Origin: Acidobacteriota bacterium
GTDB taxonomy: Bacteria > Acidobacteriota > Vicinamibacteria > Vicinamibacterales > CAVVIG01
Assembly: GCA_016195265.1 (NCBI GenBank)
Contig: JACPZW010000027.1
Location: 1-64,000, forward strand
Reading direction: 5' to 3'
DNA: 64,000 nucleotides
Under the pieces are notes generated by a model that made no database searches, had not been told where the DNA came from, and worked only from the letters and a program-made list of their open reading frames with translations. A program made the position numbers and the translations under genes. Of the stretch, positions 18,030 to 26,221 are shown in pieces (position 1 is the first letter of the stretch; every line of letters begins with the position of its first letter).

Positions 18030-18679
18030 ACCGAGCGCTGCAACGAGTACGTCGTCGCAAGGATCACGAACGATACGATGAGCAGCAGCAGCGACGTGCG
18101 CGACGCCGACGCGTAGTCGAGCGACTGCACGGCGTCGTAAATGGAAATCGACACCGTGCGCGTCACGCCGGGCAGGTTGCCGCCCACCATCAGGACGACG
18201 CCGAATTCGCCCAGCGTGTGCGCGAAGCTCAGCACGATGCCCGTCACCAGTCCGCGAATCGACAGCGGCAGGACGACGCGGCGAAACGTCTCGAGCCGCG
18301 AGACGCCGAGTGACCACGACGCTTCGAGGAGACGGCGATCCACCGCCGCGAACTCCGCGCTGAACGGCTGCACGGCAAACGGCATCGAGTACAGCACCGA
18401 CGCGATGACGAGACCCTCGAATGTGAACGGCAGACCGTGGCCGGCCACGCTGGCGTACACCCGGCCGAGCGGACTCAGCGGTCCGATCGCGACGAGCACG
18501 TAGAACCCGAGCACCGTCGGCGGCAGGACGAGCGGCAGCGCGACGATCGCTTCGACGAGAAACTTCCCGCGCCACGACGAAAAGACGATCCAGTACGCGA
18601 TCGGAATGCCGATCGCGAGCAACACCACGGTCGTGGTGGCCGCAAGCCGCACGCTGAGCCAGAGGGCGGACCAGTCCAT
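18008..18679 (-). CDS. modB: Molybdate ABC transporter permease ModB
   Basis: This inner-membrane permease (223 residues) has about five to six membrane segments and the binding-protein-dependent transport motif HTLGEFGVVLMVGGN in its cytoplasmic loop (EAA loop), which contacts ModC. VLPPTVLGFYVL is characteristic of ModB. ATG 18679 lies 2 bp after the modA stop; the frame extends upstream but without family residues. Part of modABC on the minus strand. Confidence 0.93.
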   Translation of the reverse strand: MDWSALWLSVRLAATTTVVLLAIGIPIAYWIVFSSWRGKFLVEAIVALPLVLPPTVLGFYVLVAIGPLSPLGRVYASVAGHGLPFTFEGLVIASVLYSMPFAVQPFSAEFAAVDRRLLEASWSLGVSRLETFRRVVLPLSIRGLVTGIVLSFAHTLGEFGVVLMVGGNLPGVTRTVSISIYDAVQSLDYASASRTSLLLLIVSFVILATTYSLQRSVWIKPRH

Positions 18680-18681
18680 GG

Positions 18682-19482
18682 CTAGGCGTCCGGCGGAAAG
18701 AAGCCGTACTGCTTGAGAATGGCGCGGCCGTCGGCGCCCATGACGAACGCACGCAGCGATCGCGCAGCGTCGGCGTCCACGGCCCACTTGAGGATCGTTC
18801 CGCCCTGAACCATTCTCGGGTACATATCGATCGGTATTTCCATCCAGCGCGCGCGGTCCTTCAGGCTCGGGGTCAACGCGAGGGACAGCGCGACGATGCC
18901 GGCGTCGGCCGCGCCGCTTCCGGCGAACTGCAGCGCCTGCGCGACGTTTTCGCCGTAGACGAGCTTCGGTTGGAGCCGGTCATACAAACCGGCCGAGCGC
19001 AGCGCGGCCACGGCGGCGCGCCCGTACGGCGCGTGATCGGGATTCGCAATCGCGACGTGCGCGACCGCGGGATCGGTCAAAGCCTGCAGGCCCTGATGCT
19101 CGACGTCGAGCGGCGACGCCGCCGGCGTCCAGACGACGAGCCGGCCGACCGCATAGCTGAACTCGCCCTGCGCGAGTGTCAGCCCGCGCGCCGCGAGCTG
19201 GCGCGGATACTCGAGATCCGCGGAGAAGAACATGTCGAACGGCGCCTGGTTGAGGAGTTGCGCGTAGAACGTCCCCGACGATCCGTACGACACGGTGACC
19301 TCGACGTCGTGCGACGCGCGGAACCGGTCGACCAGCGCGCCGAGCGCGACGTTCAGGTCCGCCGCCGCGGCGATGCGGATCCGCGGGCGCGAGGGCGTCG
19401 AGCCGGGCCGGCACCCGGCCGCCGCCAGCACGATCGTCGAGAGCAGGCACAGCCACGCCGGCGCGAATCGTTTCGGGTTCAC
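18682..19482 (-). CDS. modA: Molybdate-binding lipoprotein ModA
   Basis: This periplasmic solute-binding protein (266 residues) has a lipoprotein signal (lipobox LAAAGC) and the ModA signature ADLNVALGALVDRF, followed by VSYGSSGTFYAQL and SADLEYPRQL. Oxyanion-binding Ser and Tyr positions appear conserved. It delivers molybdate, and possibly tungstate, to ModBC. GTG start at 19482. It is the first gene of modABC, divergent from the MerR-HTH/TOBE regulator. Confidence 0.93.
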   Translation of the reverse strand: MNPKRFAPAWLCLLSTIVLAAAGCRPGSTPSRPRIRIAAAADLNVALGALVDRFRASHDVEVTVSYGSSGTFYAQLLNQAPFDMFFSADLEYPRQLAARGLTLAQGEFSYAVGRLVVWTPAASPLDVEHQGLQALTDPAVAHVAIANPDHAPYGRAAVAALRSAGLYDRLQPKLVYGENVAQALQFAGSGAADAGIVALSLALTPSLKDRARWMEIPIDMYPRMVQGGTILKWAVDADAARSLRAFVMGADGRAILKQYGFFPPDA

Positions 19483-19495
19483 GATTGCCGAACAG

Positions 19496-19515
19496 TTTAA
19501 TCTGATTTAAGCTGA
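19496..19515. promoter_or_regulatory. Tandem 10-bp repeat between modA and regulator
   Basis: TTTAATCTGA and TTTAAGCTGA (9/10 identical) sit head to tail, one helical turn apart, in the only AT-rich part of the 53-bp divergent gap. This spacing suits a regulator that binds one face of the DNA. The natural candidate is the adjacent TOBE protein; binding is inferred. Confidence 0.45.
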
Positions 19516-19535
19516 CTTATGCAACGGTATCAGTC

Positions 19536-20006
19536 ATGTCGCTGCTGACGGTCAGGCAAGCCGCCGAGCGGCTGGGCGTGGGCTACTCCACGCTCAAGCA
19601 CTGGATCTATGAGGGGCGCGTCCGCACGAGCGTCACGAGCGGCGGCCACCACCGGATCGCGGACGCCGAGGTCGACCGCCTGCTCGCGCCGTCCACGACG
19701 GCATCGGCGAACACAGCCGCGCGCCGGCGCACGGGCGCCATCGTGTCCATCAGCGGCCGGAATCAGCTGCGCGGCTACGTGGACGAGATTCGCGTCGAGG
19801 GCCTCCTCGCACAGGTGCGGCTGCGCATCGGCGATCAGACGCTGACGGCCGTCATCACGCGCGACGCGGTCGAGGAACTGAACCTGCGCCGCGGCGACGA
19901 TGCCCTCGCCATCGTGAAGGCGACGGAGGTGATGGTGGCGCGCGAGGCGGACACGCCGCTGCACGCCGCTGCGCACCGGCCGCAGCGCCCGCGCCGCCGT
20001 CGTTGA
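19536..20006 (+). CDS. MerR/excisionase-type HTH plus TOBE regulator (ModE-like)
   Basis: The product has 156 residues. The N-terminal MerR/excisionase-type helix-turn-helix (LLTVRQAAERLGVGYSTLKHW, residues ~3-22) is followed by a linker and a single TOBE/mop domain (about 70-138, ending AIVKATEVMVAR) that binds molybdate. Classic ModE has a LysR-like winged helix and two mop domains, so this is a different architecture with the same logic. Divergence from modABC makes it the likely molybdate-sensing repressor. The tail is Arg-rich. Its stop overlaps the -35 of the his promoter. Confidence 0.88.
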   Translation: MSLLTVRQAAERLGVGYSTLKHWIYEGRVRTSVTSGGHHRIADAEVDRLLAPSTTASANTAARRRTGAIVSISGRNQLRGYVDEIRVEGLLAQVRLRIGDQTLTAVITRDAVEELNLRRGDDALAIVKATEVMVAREADTPLHAAAHRPQRPRRRR

Positions 20007-20032
20007 CACGTCGCGAAGCAATCGGCTACGCT
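20003..20032 (+). promoter_or_regulatory. his operon promoter
   Basis: TTGACA (20003-20008) and TACGCT (20027-20032) are separated by 18 bp. The predicted start of transcription, about 20039, is just before the leader peptide ATG at 20043, so the leader may be almost leaderless. The -35 overlaps the stop codon of the upstream gene. Confidence 0.55.
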
Positions 20033-20042
20033 GGCCCCTCAC

Positions 20043-20108
20043 ATGTTCACCGGCCACCATCACGCGCGACATTTTCACCACGGCGACGGGCCGGCGGAGG
20101 CGGCGTGA
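20043..20108 (+). CDS. hisL: His-rich leader peptide of the his operon
   Basis: This 21-codon reading frame is too short for usual gene finders. Codons 5-13 read HHHARHFHH, six histidines in nine residues, immediately upstream of an intrinsic terminator and hisI. In enteric bacteria the his leader peptide carries a run of His codons, and ribosome stalling there when charged tRNA-His is scarce prevents terminator formation. The same logic is inferred here. There is no clear ribosome site; the predicted transcript starts only about four bases before the ATG. Confidence 0.85.
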   Translation: MFTGHHHARHFHHGDGPAEAA

Positions 20109-20165
20109 TCTAGTTTCCGGAGCATCGACAGGCGACTGAAGACTGGAGACTGACGACTGAAGCTG

Positions 20166-20191
20166 CCCCGCCCCACCCGGCGGGGTTTTTT
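20166..20191 (+). terminator. his attenuator (intrinsic terminator)
   Basis: The stem CCCCGCC (20166-20172) / GGCGGGG (20179-20185) has a 6-base loop and is followed by TTTTTT, then ATTTT. It lies 58 nt after the leader stop and 24 nt before hisI, as expected of an attenuator. The GC-rich leader end (about 20088-20105, rich in GGCGG) could pair with the CCCCGCC arm as antiterminator. Between them are tandem GACTGAAG-like words (20131-20160). Confidence 0.85.
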
Positions 20192-20214
20192 ATTTTCGGA
20201 CGGAGTTCCGGCTT

Positions 20215-20535
20215 ATGGACTACACAAAACTCGACGGCTTGATTCCCGCGGTCATCCAGGACGCGGAGACTTCTGAAGTGCTGATGGTCGGTTTCATGAA
20301 CGAGGTCGCGCTCGCCGAAACGCGGCGGTCGGGCTTCGCGACATTCTTCAGCCGCACGCGCAACACACTGTGGATGAAGGGCGAGACGTCGGGCAACAAG
20401 CTCGAGGTCAAGGAAATCCTCGTGGACTGCGACGACGACACCGTGCTGCTGAAAGTACGGCGCCTCGGCGACGGCAACGTGTGCCACACCGGCGAGCGCA
20501 CGTGCTTCTACCGGACGTTGAAGAACGAAGACTAG
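20215..20535 (+). CDS. hisI: Phosphoribosyl-AMP cyclohydrolase HisI
   Basis: This enzyme opens the purine ring of phosphoribosyl-AMP, step 3 of histidine synthesis. At 106 residues it is the monofunctional form without the HisE domain. The metal-binding residues are visible: DCDDDT (about 75-80) and [11 protein letters not shown] (about 90-100), plus the substrate motif [11 protein letters not shown]. It is the first gene of the operon, after the attenuator. No hisE gene follows. Confidence 0.97.
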   Translation: MDYTKLDGLIPAVIQDAETSEVLMVGFMNEVALAETRRSGFATFFSRTRNTLWMKGETSGNKLEVKEILVDCDDDTVLLKVRRLGDGNVCHTGERTCFYRTLKNED

Positions 20536-20536
20536 G

Positions 20537-20624
20537 AACCACGGAGGACACAGAGGACACGGAGGTAGAAACCATGGATCTCCGAGCCAACCTTTCCTCC
20601 GTGACCTCCGTGTCCTCCGTGGTT
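20537..20624. repeat. Word hairpin, CACGGAGGACA family
   Basis: Tandem CACGGAGGA-like words (20537-20565) are mirrored by TCCTCCGTG-like words (20596-20624), giving 29-base arms with few mismatches. It fills the hisI-hisG gap; hisG starts 8 nt after it. Confidence 0.85.
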
Positions 20625-20632
20625 ACATTCTT

Positions 20633-21520
20633 ATGAAACTCAAGCTCGGAATACCGAAAGGCTCTCTCCAGGACGCGACGATCCAGCTCTTCGCGCGCGC
20701 CGGCTTCAACATCTACGTCAGCTCGCGGTCGTACTTCCCGGCGATCGACGATCCCGAGATCGAGTGCATGCTGATCCGCGCGCAGGAGATGGCGCGCTAC
20801 GTCTCGGACGGCGTGCTCGACGCCGGCCTCACGGGTCAGGACTGGATCGCGGAGCACGAGGCCGGAGACGGCCGGACCGGCATGCTCGAAAGCGTCGCCG
20901 ATCTGATCTACGCCAAGCAGAGCTTCGGCAAGGTGAAGTGGGTGCTCGCCGCGCCGGAGGATTCGCCGATCAAGTCGGCCAAGGATCTTGAAGGCAAGAC
21001 GATCGCGACCGAGCTCGTCCGCGCGACGAAGGCGTACTTCGAGCGGCAGCGCGTCAGCGTCAAGGTCGAATTCTCCTGGGGCGCCACCGAAGTGAAGCCC
21101 CCGATGCTCGCCGACGCCATCGTCGAAGTGACCGAAACCGGGTCGTCGCTCCGCGCGAACCGCCTGCGCATCCTCGACGTCGTGATGGAGTCGAACACCC
21201 AGCTCATCGCCAACAAGACGGCGCTGGCCGACGCGTGGAAGCGGACGAAGCTCGAGAACGTCGCGCTGCTGCTCAAAGCCGCGATCGAAGCGCAGGGACG
21301 CGTCGGGCTGATGCTCAACGTGCGTCGCGCCGATCTTGCCGCCGTCCTCGGGCTGCTGCCCGCGCTGCAGCGGCCGACGATTTCCAGCCTGAGCGACGAG
21401 GAGTGGGTCGCCGTGAACACGATCATCGAAGAGCGCACCGTGCGCGACCTGATTCCGAAGCTGAAGGCCGCCCGAGCCCAGGGGATTGTGGAGTATCCGT
21501 TGAACAAGATCGTGTTGTAG
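20633..21520 (+). CDS. hisG: ATP phosphoribosyltransferase HisG, long form
   Basis: This enzyme condenses ATP and PRPP, the first and committed step of histidine synthesis. 295 residues is the long form (HisG-L) with a C-terminal ACT-like regulatory domain (about 220-295) for histidine feedback, so no HisZ is needed. Family residues include GIPKGSLQ at the N-terminus and [16 protein letters not shown] (PRPP loop region). The ATG follows the word hairpin by 8 nt and has no clear ribosome site. Confidence 0.97.
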   Translation: MKLKLGIPKGSLQDATIQLFARAGFNIYVSSRSYFPAIDDPEIECMLIRAQEMARYVSDGVLDAGLTGQDWIAEHEAGDGRTGMLESVADLIYAKQSFGKVKWVLAAPEDSPIKSAKDLEGKTIATELVRATKAYFERQRVSVKVEFSWGATEVKPPMLADAIVEVTETGSSLRANRLRILDVVMESNTQLIANKTALADAWKRTKLENVALLLKAAIEAQGRVGLMLNVRRADLAAVLGLLPALQRPTISSLSDEEWVAVNTIIEERTVRDLIPKLKAARAQGIVEYPLNKIVL

Positions 21521-21549
21521 GGCGGGAGGGGCTGGAAGGGTTGGTGGAG

Positions 21550-22935
21550 GTGGCCGGGGTGAGGCAAACGGGCCTGGGTATACGGATCGTCGACGTGAGC
21601 GACGCGCGCGCGGTGAATCGCCTGCTGACGCCGGCGGCGCGGGAAGACCGTGCGTTCACGCGCCAGGTGCAGCGCATCGTCCACGGCGTGAAGGCCGAGG
21701 GCGATCGCGCGCTGCTGCGCTTCGCGCGTAGGTTCGACGGCCTCGCCGCGCCGATGGAAGTTTCGGCCGACGAGATGCGCGACGGCGCGGCGCGGGTCGA
21801 TCCCGCCGTGACGCGCGCGATTCGGCGCGCCGCCGCCAACATCGCGCGCGTCGCGTTCCGGCAGATCCCGAAGCACTGGGACCTCGAAGTCACGCCAGGC
21901 GTGGTGATCGAGCAGCGCGTCGAGCCGATTGCGCGCGTCGGCTGCTACGTGCCCGGCGGACGATTCCCGCTGCCCTCGTCCTTGTTAATGACCGCCGTGC
22001 CCGCGCGCGTCGCCGGCGTCCGCGAGGTTATCGCCGTCTGTCCACGTCCCGAGCCCGCGGTGATGGCGGCGGCCCTCGAAGCCGGTGTCACGAAACTGTT
22101 CCGCATCGGCGGCGCGCACGCCGTCGCGGCGCTCGCGTACGGCACGAAGACGATTCCGCGCGTGGACAAGATTGTCGGTCCGGGCAATCGCTTCGTCGCC
22201 GCCGCGAAAGCCATCGTCGCGGGCCGGTGCGCCATCGACTTCTATGCCGGACCGACCGAGATCGTGATCGTCGCCGGCGGCGCCGGAGGCGGACGTCCCG
22301 AGTGGATCGCCGCCGATCTCATCGCGCAGGCCGAGCACGATCCCGATGCCCGCTCCGTCTTCATCACGTGGCGCCGGTCGCTCGCCGTCCGCGTCGCGAA
22401 GGCCGTCGCCAGGCGAGGCGCCGGCCGGGCGATCGTCGCACGCTCGCTTCGCGCGCACGGCGCCATCATCGTGACGAAGACGCCGGACGAAGCGATGGCG
22501 CTCGCGAATCGCTTCGCGCCCGAGCACCTCGTCGTCGATCGCGAAGCGCTCATCAAGCGGCCGGTGACCGCCGGCGCGGTGTTCGTCGGCGCCTACACCG
22601 CGCAGGCGGCCGGCGATTACGCCACCGGATCGAATCACGTGCTGCCGACCGCCGGCGCCGCGCGTTTCCGCGGCGGACTGAGCGCCGCCGATTTCGTCCG
22701 CGTGATGTCGGTGCAGCGCATGACGCGCGCCGGCCTCGCGGGACTCGCGCCGACGATCGTCGCGCTGGCTCGCGCCGAAGGTCTCGAAGCGCACGCCGAA
22801 TCAATCGAAGTCCGGCTCTGGCGATCCAGCCACCAGTCACCCGCCTCCGCTCGCGCACTCGTTACGCGAGCTACGGCGAGGCTCGCCAGAGCGCCGAAGG
22901 CGCGACGGCGGCCAGCCACCAGCCACCGGCCATGA
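21550..22935 (+). CDS. hisD: Histidinol dehydrogenase HisD
   Basis: This NAD-dependent enzyme makes the last two oxidations to histidine. The core motif is VGCYVPGGRFPLPSS, then KIVGPGNRFVAAAK and DFYAGPTEIVIVA, with the zinc/catalytic His and Glu in FAPEHLVVD. GTG 21550 has GGAAGGG 9 nt upstream; GTG 21559 is an alternative. The protein as called has 461 residues; the last ~30 residues read through a CCAGCCACC word repeat (about 22826-22930) and have no family match. The stop overlaps the hisC ATG (ATGA). Confidence 0.95.
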   Translation: MAGVRQTGLGIRIVDVSDARAVNRLLTPAAREDRAFTRQVQRIVHGVKAEGDRALLRFARRFDGLAAPMEVSADEMRDGAARVDPAVTRAIRRAAANIARVAFRQIPKHWDLEVTPGVVIEQRVEPIARVGCYVPGGRFPLPSSLLMTAVPARVAGVREVIAVCPRPEPAVMAAALEAGVTKLFRIGGAHAVAALAYGTKTIPRVDKIVGPGNRFVAAAKAIVAGRCAIDFYAGPTEIVIVAGGAGGGRPEWIAADLIAQAEHDPDARSVFITWRRSLAVRVAKAVARRGAGRAIVARSLRAHGAIIVTKTPDEAMALANRFAPEHLVVDREALIKRPVTAGAVFVGAYTAQAAGDYATGSNHVLPTAGAARFRGGLSAADFVRVMSVQRMTRAGLAGLAPTIVALARAEGLEAHAESIEVRLWRSSHQSPASARALVTRATARLARAPKARRRPATSHRP

Positions 22936-23975
22936 GTCACTACCAGAAACCACCAGAGCTCTACGACGGCCTTCGCCTCCACCAGAACGAGAACACCGGC
23001 GGCTGCTCGCCGCGCGTGCTGGAAGCGCTCGCGAAGCTGCGTCCGGATCAGATCGGCTTCTATCCGCCGTACGCGGCCGCGACCGCGGCGGTCGCGACGT
23101 ATCTCGGCGTCGCCGCCGATCGCGTCACGCTGACCAACGGCCTCGACGAAGGCCTGATGGCCCTCGCCATCGCGTATCTCCGCCCGTCGGTCGGCGGTCC
23201 GGTGTTCGAATCGATCGTCCCCGAGCCGGCGTTCGAGATCTTTCGCTTCGACACCTCCGTTGCGGGTGGACGGCTCGTGCAGGTGATGCCGCGGCCGGAT
23301 TTCTCGGTCCCGCTCGACGAGATTCTTGCCGCGATCACGTCCAACACGCGCATCGTCTTTCTCACGAACCCCAACAATCCGACGGGCGTGTCGATGCCGC
23401 TCGAGGCGATTCGCACCGTCGCACGCGAGGCGCCCCCTGAAGCAATTGTTTTCGTGGACGAGGCTTACGCCGAATTCGCGCGCGAGTCGTTCATCCCGGA
23501 TCTGGCGGCCTTCCCCAACGTCATCGTCGGCCGCACGTTCTCGAAGGCGTTCGGTCTCGCCGGCCTGCGCATCGGGTGTCTCGTCGGCGCGCCCGATCGC
23601 ATGGATGCCGTGCGGCAGGCGATACCGGTCTACAGCGTCAACATCGCCGCCGTGGCCGCAATCCAGGCCGCGCTCACCGATCTCGACTACCTGCGCGACT
23701 ATCTTCGGGAGGTGGACGAATCGAAGGCGCTGCTCTACGCCGCGTGCGATCGACTCGGACTGAAGTACTGGCAGAGCCGGTCCAACTTCGTGCTCGTTTC
23801 GGCGGGCGAGCGGCTGGACGCGCTCGTCGAGGGCGCCTTGGCGCGCGGCATCTACATTCGCGACCGCTCGACCGAGCCCGGCTGCGCCGGCTGCGCGCGC
23901 GTCGGCACCGGGCTGGTGACGCACACGCGGCAATTCATTGCTGTCATGGAAGAGGTGTTATGCGCCGCGCGGTAA
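22932..23975 (+). CDS. hisC: Histidinol-phosphate aminotransferase HisC
   Basis: This PLP enzyme (347 residues, fold type I) transaminates imidazole-acetol phosphate with glutamate. The PLP lysine is in [15 protein letters not shown], the Asn/Asp pair in [10 protein letters not shown] and FVDEAYAEF. The start overlaps the hisD stop by 4 bp and the end overlaps hisB by 16 bp, so translation is probably coupled. It might also act on other aromatic amino acids, as some HisC enzymes do. Confidence 0.95.
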   Translation: MSHYQKPPELYDGLRLHQNENTGGCSPRVLEALAKLRPDQIGFYPPYAAATAAVATYLGVAADRVTLTNGLDEGLMALAIAYLRPSVGGPVFESIVPEPAFEIFRFDTSVAGGRLVQVMPRPDFSVPLDEILAAITSNTRIVFLTNPNNPTGVSMPLEAIRTVAREAPPEAIVFVDEAYAEFARESFIPDLAAFPNVIVGRTFSKAFGLAGLRIGCLVGAPDRMDAVRQAIPVYSVNIAAVAAIQAALTDLDYLRDYLREVDESKALLYAACDRLGLKYWQSRSNFVLVSAGERLDALVEGALARGIYIRDRSTEPGCAGCARVGTGLVTHTRQFIAVMEEVLCAAR

Positions 23976-24547
23976 TCCATCGCAAGACGACGGAGACGCA
24001 GATCGCGCTGCGGTTCGCGCTCGACGGCAAGGGCAAGTACGCCGTGCACACCGGGATCCGGTTTCTCGATCACATGCTCGAGCTGTTTGCGCGCCACGGC
24101 GCGTTCGATATCCGCATCGACGCGAAGGGCGACCTCGACGTCGATCAGCATCACACCGTCGAGGATCTCGGCATCGCGCTCGGCGAAGCGGTCTCTCAGG
24201 CGCTCGGCAACCGCCGCGGGATCAATCGCGCGGGCTATTTCGTCATGCCGATGGACGAAACGCTCGCCGTCGCCGCGGTCGATCTCGGCGGTCGCCCCCA
24301 CACCGTCGTTTCGCTCGGCGTGAACGCCGCGCGGGTCGGTGACCTGCAGACCGAGCTCGTCTACGACTTCTTCGAAGGCTTCGCGATCGGCGCGCGGGCG
24401 AACGTCCACGTCAAGGTGCTGTACGGGCGCTCGAGCCATCACAAAATCGAAGCCGTGTTCAAGGCGTTCGCGCGCGCGCTGCGCGTCGCCTGCGCGAAGG
24501 ATCGCCGGCTCGCCAGGATGCTGCCGAGTACTAAAGGACTGTTGTAG
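23960..24547 (+). CDS. hisB: Imidazoleglycerol-phosphate dehydratase HisB
   Basis: This monofunctional dehydratase has 195 residues and no phosphatase domain. The metal-binding repeats are visible as [24 protein letters not shown] and [22 protein letters not shown] 23960 overlaps the hisC end. Histidinol-phosphate phosphatase must be encoded elsewhere. Confidence 0.97.
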   Translation: MRRAVIHRKTTETQIALRFALDGKGKYAVHTGIRFLDHMLELFARHGAFDIRIDAKGDLDVDQHHTVEDLGIALGEAVSQALGNRRGINRAGYFVMPMDETLAVAAVDLGGRPHTVVSLGVNAARVGDLQTELVYDFFEGFAIGARANVHVKVLYGRSSHHKIEAVFKAFARALRVACAKDRRLARMLPSTKGLL

Positions 24548-24604
24548 GGCAAAGAGCAGAGGGCAGAGGGCTGACAGCCGAGAGCCGACAGCTGAAAGCT
24601 AGAG
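24548..24604. repeat. Word repeat between hisB and hisH
   Basis: Imperfect tandem words of the GCAGAGGGC and GACAGCTGAAAGC type fill the gap before the hisH GTG (24610). Unlike the other gaps it is mainly one arm, with a short inverted part. Confidence 0.6.
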
Positions 24605-24609
24605 CAAAC

Positions 24610-25278
24610 GTGAACACTGGCATCGCGCTAATCGATTACAAGGCTGGCAATCTGACGTCGGTGAAAAAAGCGCTGGCGACGATCGCCGCGGACGTGTTCG
24701 TGCCGGCGACGCCGGGCGAGCTCGCCGACGCGCAGGGCATCATCGTGCCGGGCGTCGGCCATTTCGGCGCGACGCGCGCCCTCGACGCGGCGTGGACCGC
24801 GGCGATCCTCAGTCGCATCGGCGAAGGACGTCCCCTCCTCGGCATCTGCCTCGGCATGCAGTGGCTGTTCGAAGGCAGCGCTGAGGCGGCGGATCTTCCA
24901 GGGCTCGGGTTGCTGGGCGGGCGGTGCTACAAGCTAGGTCAGGCGGGTCCAAAAGGACCCGCCCTACGTACGGAAAACGGACTGGCGGGCCCGAAAGCAC
25001 CCGCCCTACTTATCAAGGTTCCGCACGTCGGGTGGAACAGCCTGAACATCAGGCGCGAGACATCGATCGTCGAGGGCGTGCCGCAGGGCGCGCAGGTGTA
25101 CTTCACGCACAGCTACGTGGCGCCCGTGACCGATGACAGCGTCGCCGTCACGGAGCACGGTGAGCCGTTCGCCGCGATCGTGCAGCACGGGCAGATCGCC
25201 GGCGTGCAGTTTCATCCGGAGAAGTCGGGGGACGTCGGGCTGCGTGTGCTGAAGAACTTTCTGGATCTCGTCCGATGA
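24610..25278 (+). CDS. hisH: Imidazole glycerol-phosphate synthase glutaminase HisH, with in-frame insert
   Basis: This class I glutaminase supplies ammonia to HisF. The nucleophile Cys is in GICLGMQWLFEGS, and the His/Glu pair in VQFHPEKSG. 222 residues is ~20 longer than usual because a repeat (24942-25005) is translated in frame as about 25 residues (QAGPKGPAL..LAGPKAPAL) between LGGRCYKL and KVPHVGWNS, a surface loop before a conserved strand. Family sequence resumes precisely after it. GTG start at 24610. Function is probably kept since all catalytic residues remain. Confidence 0.93.
   Translation: MNTGIALIDYKAGNLTSVKKALATIAADVFVPATPGELADAQGIIVPGVGHFGATRALDAAWTAAILSRIGEGRPLLGICLGMQWLFEGSAEAADLPGLGLLGGRCYKLGQAGPKGPALRTENGLAGPKAPALLIKVPHVGWNSLNIRRETSIVEGVPQGAQVYFTHSYVAPVTDDSVAVTEHGEPFAAIVQHGQIAGVQFHPEKSGDVGLRVLKNFLDLVR
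24942..25005. repeat. Two palindromic units inside hisH
   Basis: GGCGGGTCC-AAAA-GGACCCGCC (24942-24963) and GGCGGGCCC-GAAA-GCACCCGCC (24984-25005), each followed by CTAC. They keep the hisH frame. Confidence 0.9.
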
Positions 25279-25283
25279 ATAGG

Positions 25284-25367
25284 AACCACAGAGGACACGG
25301 AGCGCACGGAGGAAAGAAGTCTAGATCACACGCTCACATTCTCCGTGTCCTCCGTGTCCTCCGTGGT
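25284..25367. repeat. Word hairpin, CACGGAGGACA family
   Basis: The left arm (25286-25312, CCACAGAGGACACGGAG type) and right arm (25341-25367, tandem TCCTCCGTG) mirror each other. It fills the hisH-hisF gap; the hisF TTG follows after 13 nt. Confidence 0.85.
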
Positions 25368-25380
25368 GGAGATCTTTCTC

Positions 25381-26136
25381 TTGCTCTCTAAACGCATCAT
25401 CGCCTGCCTCGACGTCCGGAGCGGCCGGGTCGTCAAGGGCGTGAACTTCGAGGGCCTGCGCTCGGCCGGCGATCCGGCGGAGCTCGCGCGGCGCTACAAC
25501 GCCGAGGGCATCGACGAGCTGGTGATCCTCGACATCACCGCGACGCTCGAGACTCGGCGCGCCCTGGCCGAGACGATCCGCGCCGTCGCGCGCGAGCTGT
25601 TCATCCCGCTCGCGGTCGGCGGCGGCATCCGGACCGAAGACGACGCCACGGCCGCGGTCGAGGCGGGGGCGGACAAGGTCAGCCTTAACACGGCGGCGCT
25701 CGCGACGCCGTCGCTCATCACGTGCATCGCCGAACGCTACGGCAGCCAGGCGGTGGTCGTCGCGATTGACGCGAAGAAGGATGGCGACCGGTTCGCGGTT
25801 TACTCACGCAGCGGATCGACCGCGGCGAACCGCGGCGCCGTCGAATGGGCGCGCGAGGCCGAGTCGCGCGGCGCCGGCGAAATCCTGCTGACGTCGATCG
25901 ACCGCGACGGCACGAAGGCCGGCTTCGACTGCGCGATGACGGCCGCCGTCTCGTCGGCGGTGTCCATTCCGGTGATCGCGTCCGGCGGCGCCGGCGGGCT
26001 CGACCATTTCGTCGACGTCTTCACGTCGGGCCGCGCCGACGCCGCGCTCGCCGCGTCAATCTTTCATTACTCGGAAACCGGCGTGAAAGCGCTCAAGCAA
26101 TACTTGAAGCAACGGGGTATACCGGTACGCCTGTAG
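25381..26136 (+). CDS. hisF: Imidazole glycerol-phosphate synthase cyclase HisF
   Basis: This (beta/alpha)8 barrel subunit (251 residues) partners HisH. The catalytic Asp are in [16 protein letters not shown] (N-terminus) and in [13 protein letters not shown]; phosphate loops are [10 protein letters not shown] and [11 protein letters not shown]. The TTG start gives MLSKRIIA, the usual family N-terminus, with GGAG 10 nt upstream; GTG 25366 is an alternative within the hairpin. Confidence 0.96.
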   Translation: MLSKRIIACLDVRSGRVVKGVNFEGLRSAGDPAELARRYNAEGIDELVILDITATLETRRALAETIRAVARELFIPLAVGGGIRTEDDATAAVEAGADKVSLNTAALATPSLITCIAERYGSQAVVVAIDAKKDGDRFAVYSRSGSTAANRGAVEWAREAESRGAGEILLTSIDRDGTKAGFDCAMTAAVSSAVSIPVIASGGAGGLDHFVDVFTSGRADAALAASIFHYSETGVKALKQYLKQRGIPVRL

Positions 26137-26197
26137 GCCACGAAGTCACGAAAACACGAAGAAGAAAGGAAGATGAGCTCGTCGTGCCTTCGTGGCC
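26135..26197. repeat. Word hairpin, CACGAAG family
   Basis: GGCCACGAAGTCACG and following words (26136-26164) are mirrored by GTGCCTTCGTGGCC (26184-26197). It lies between hisF and hisA. The same family recurs at 50849. Confidence 0.85.
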
Positions 26198-26221
26198 CGC
26201 AGGCCTCTCAAACTACGCCAG

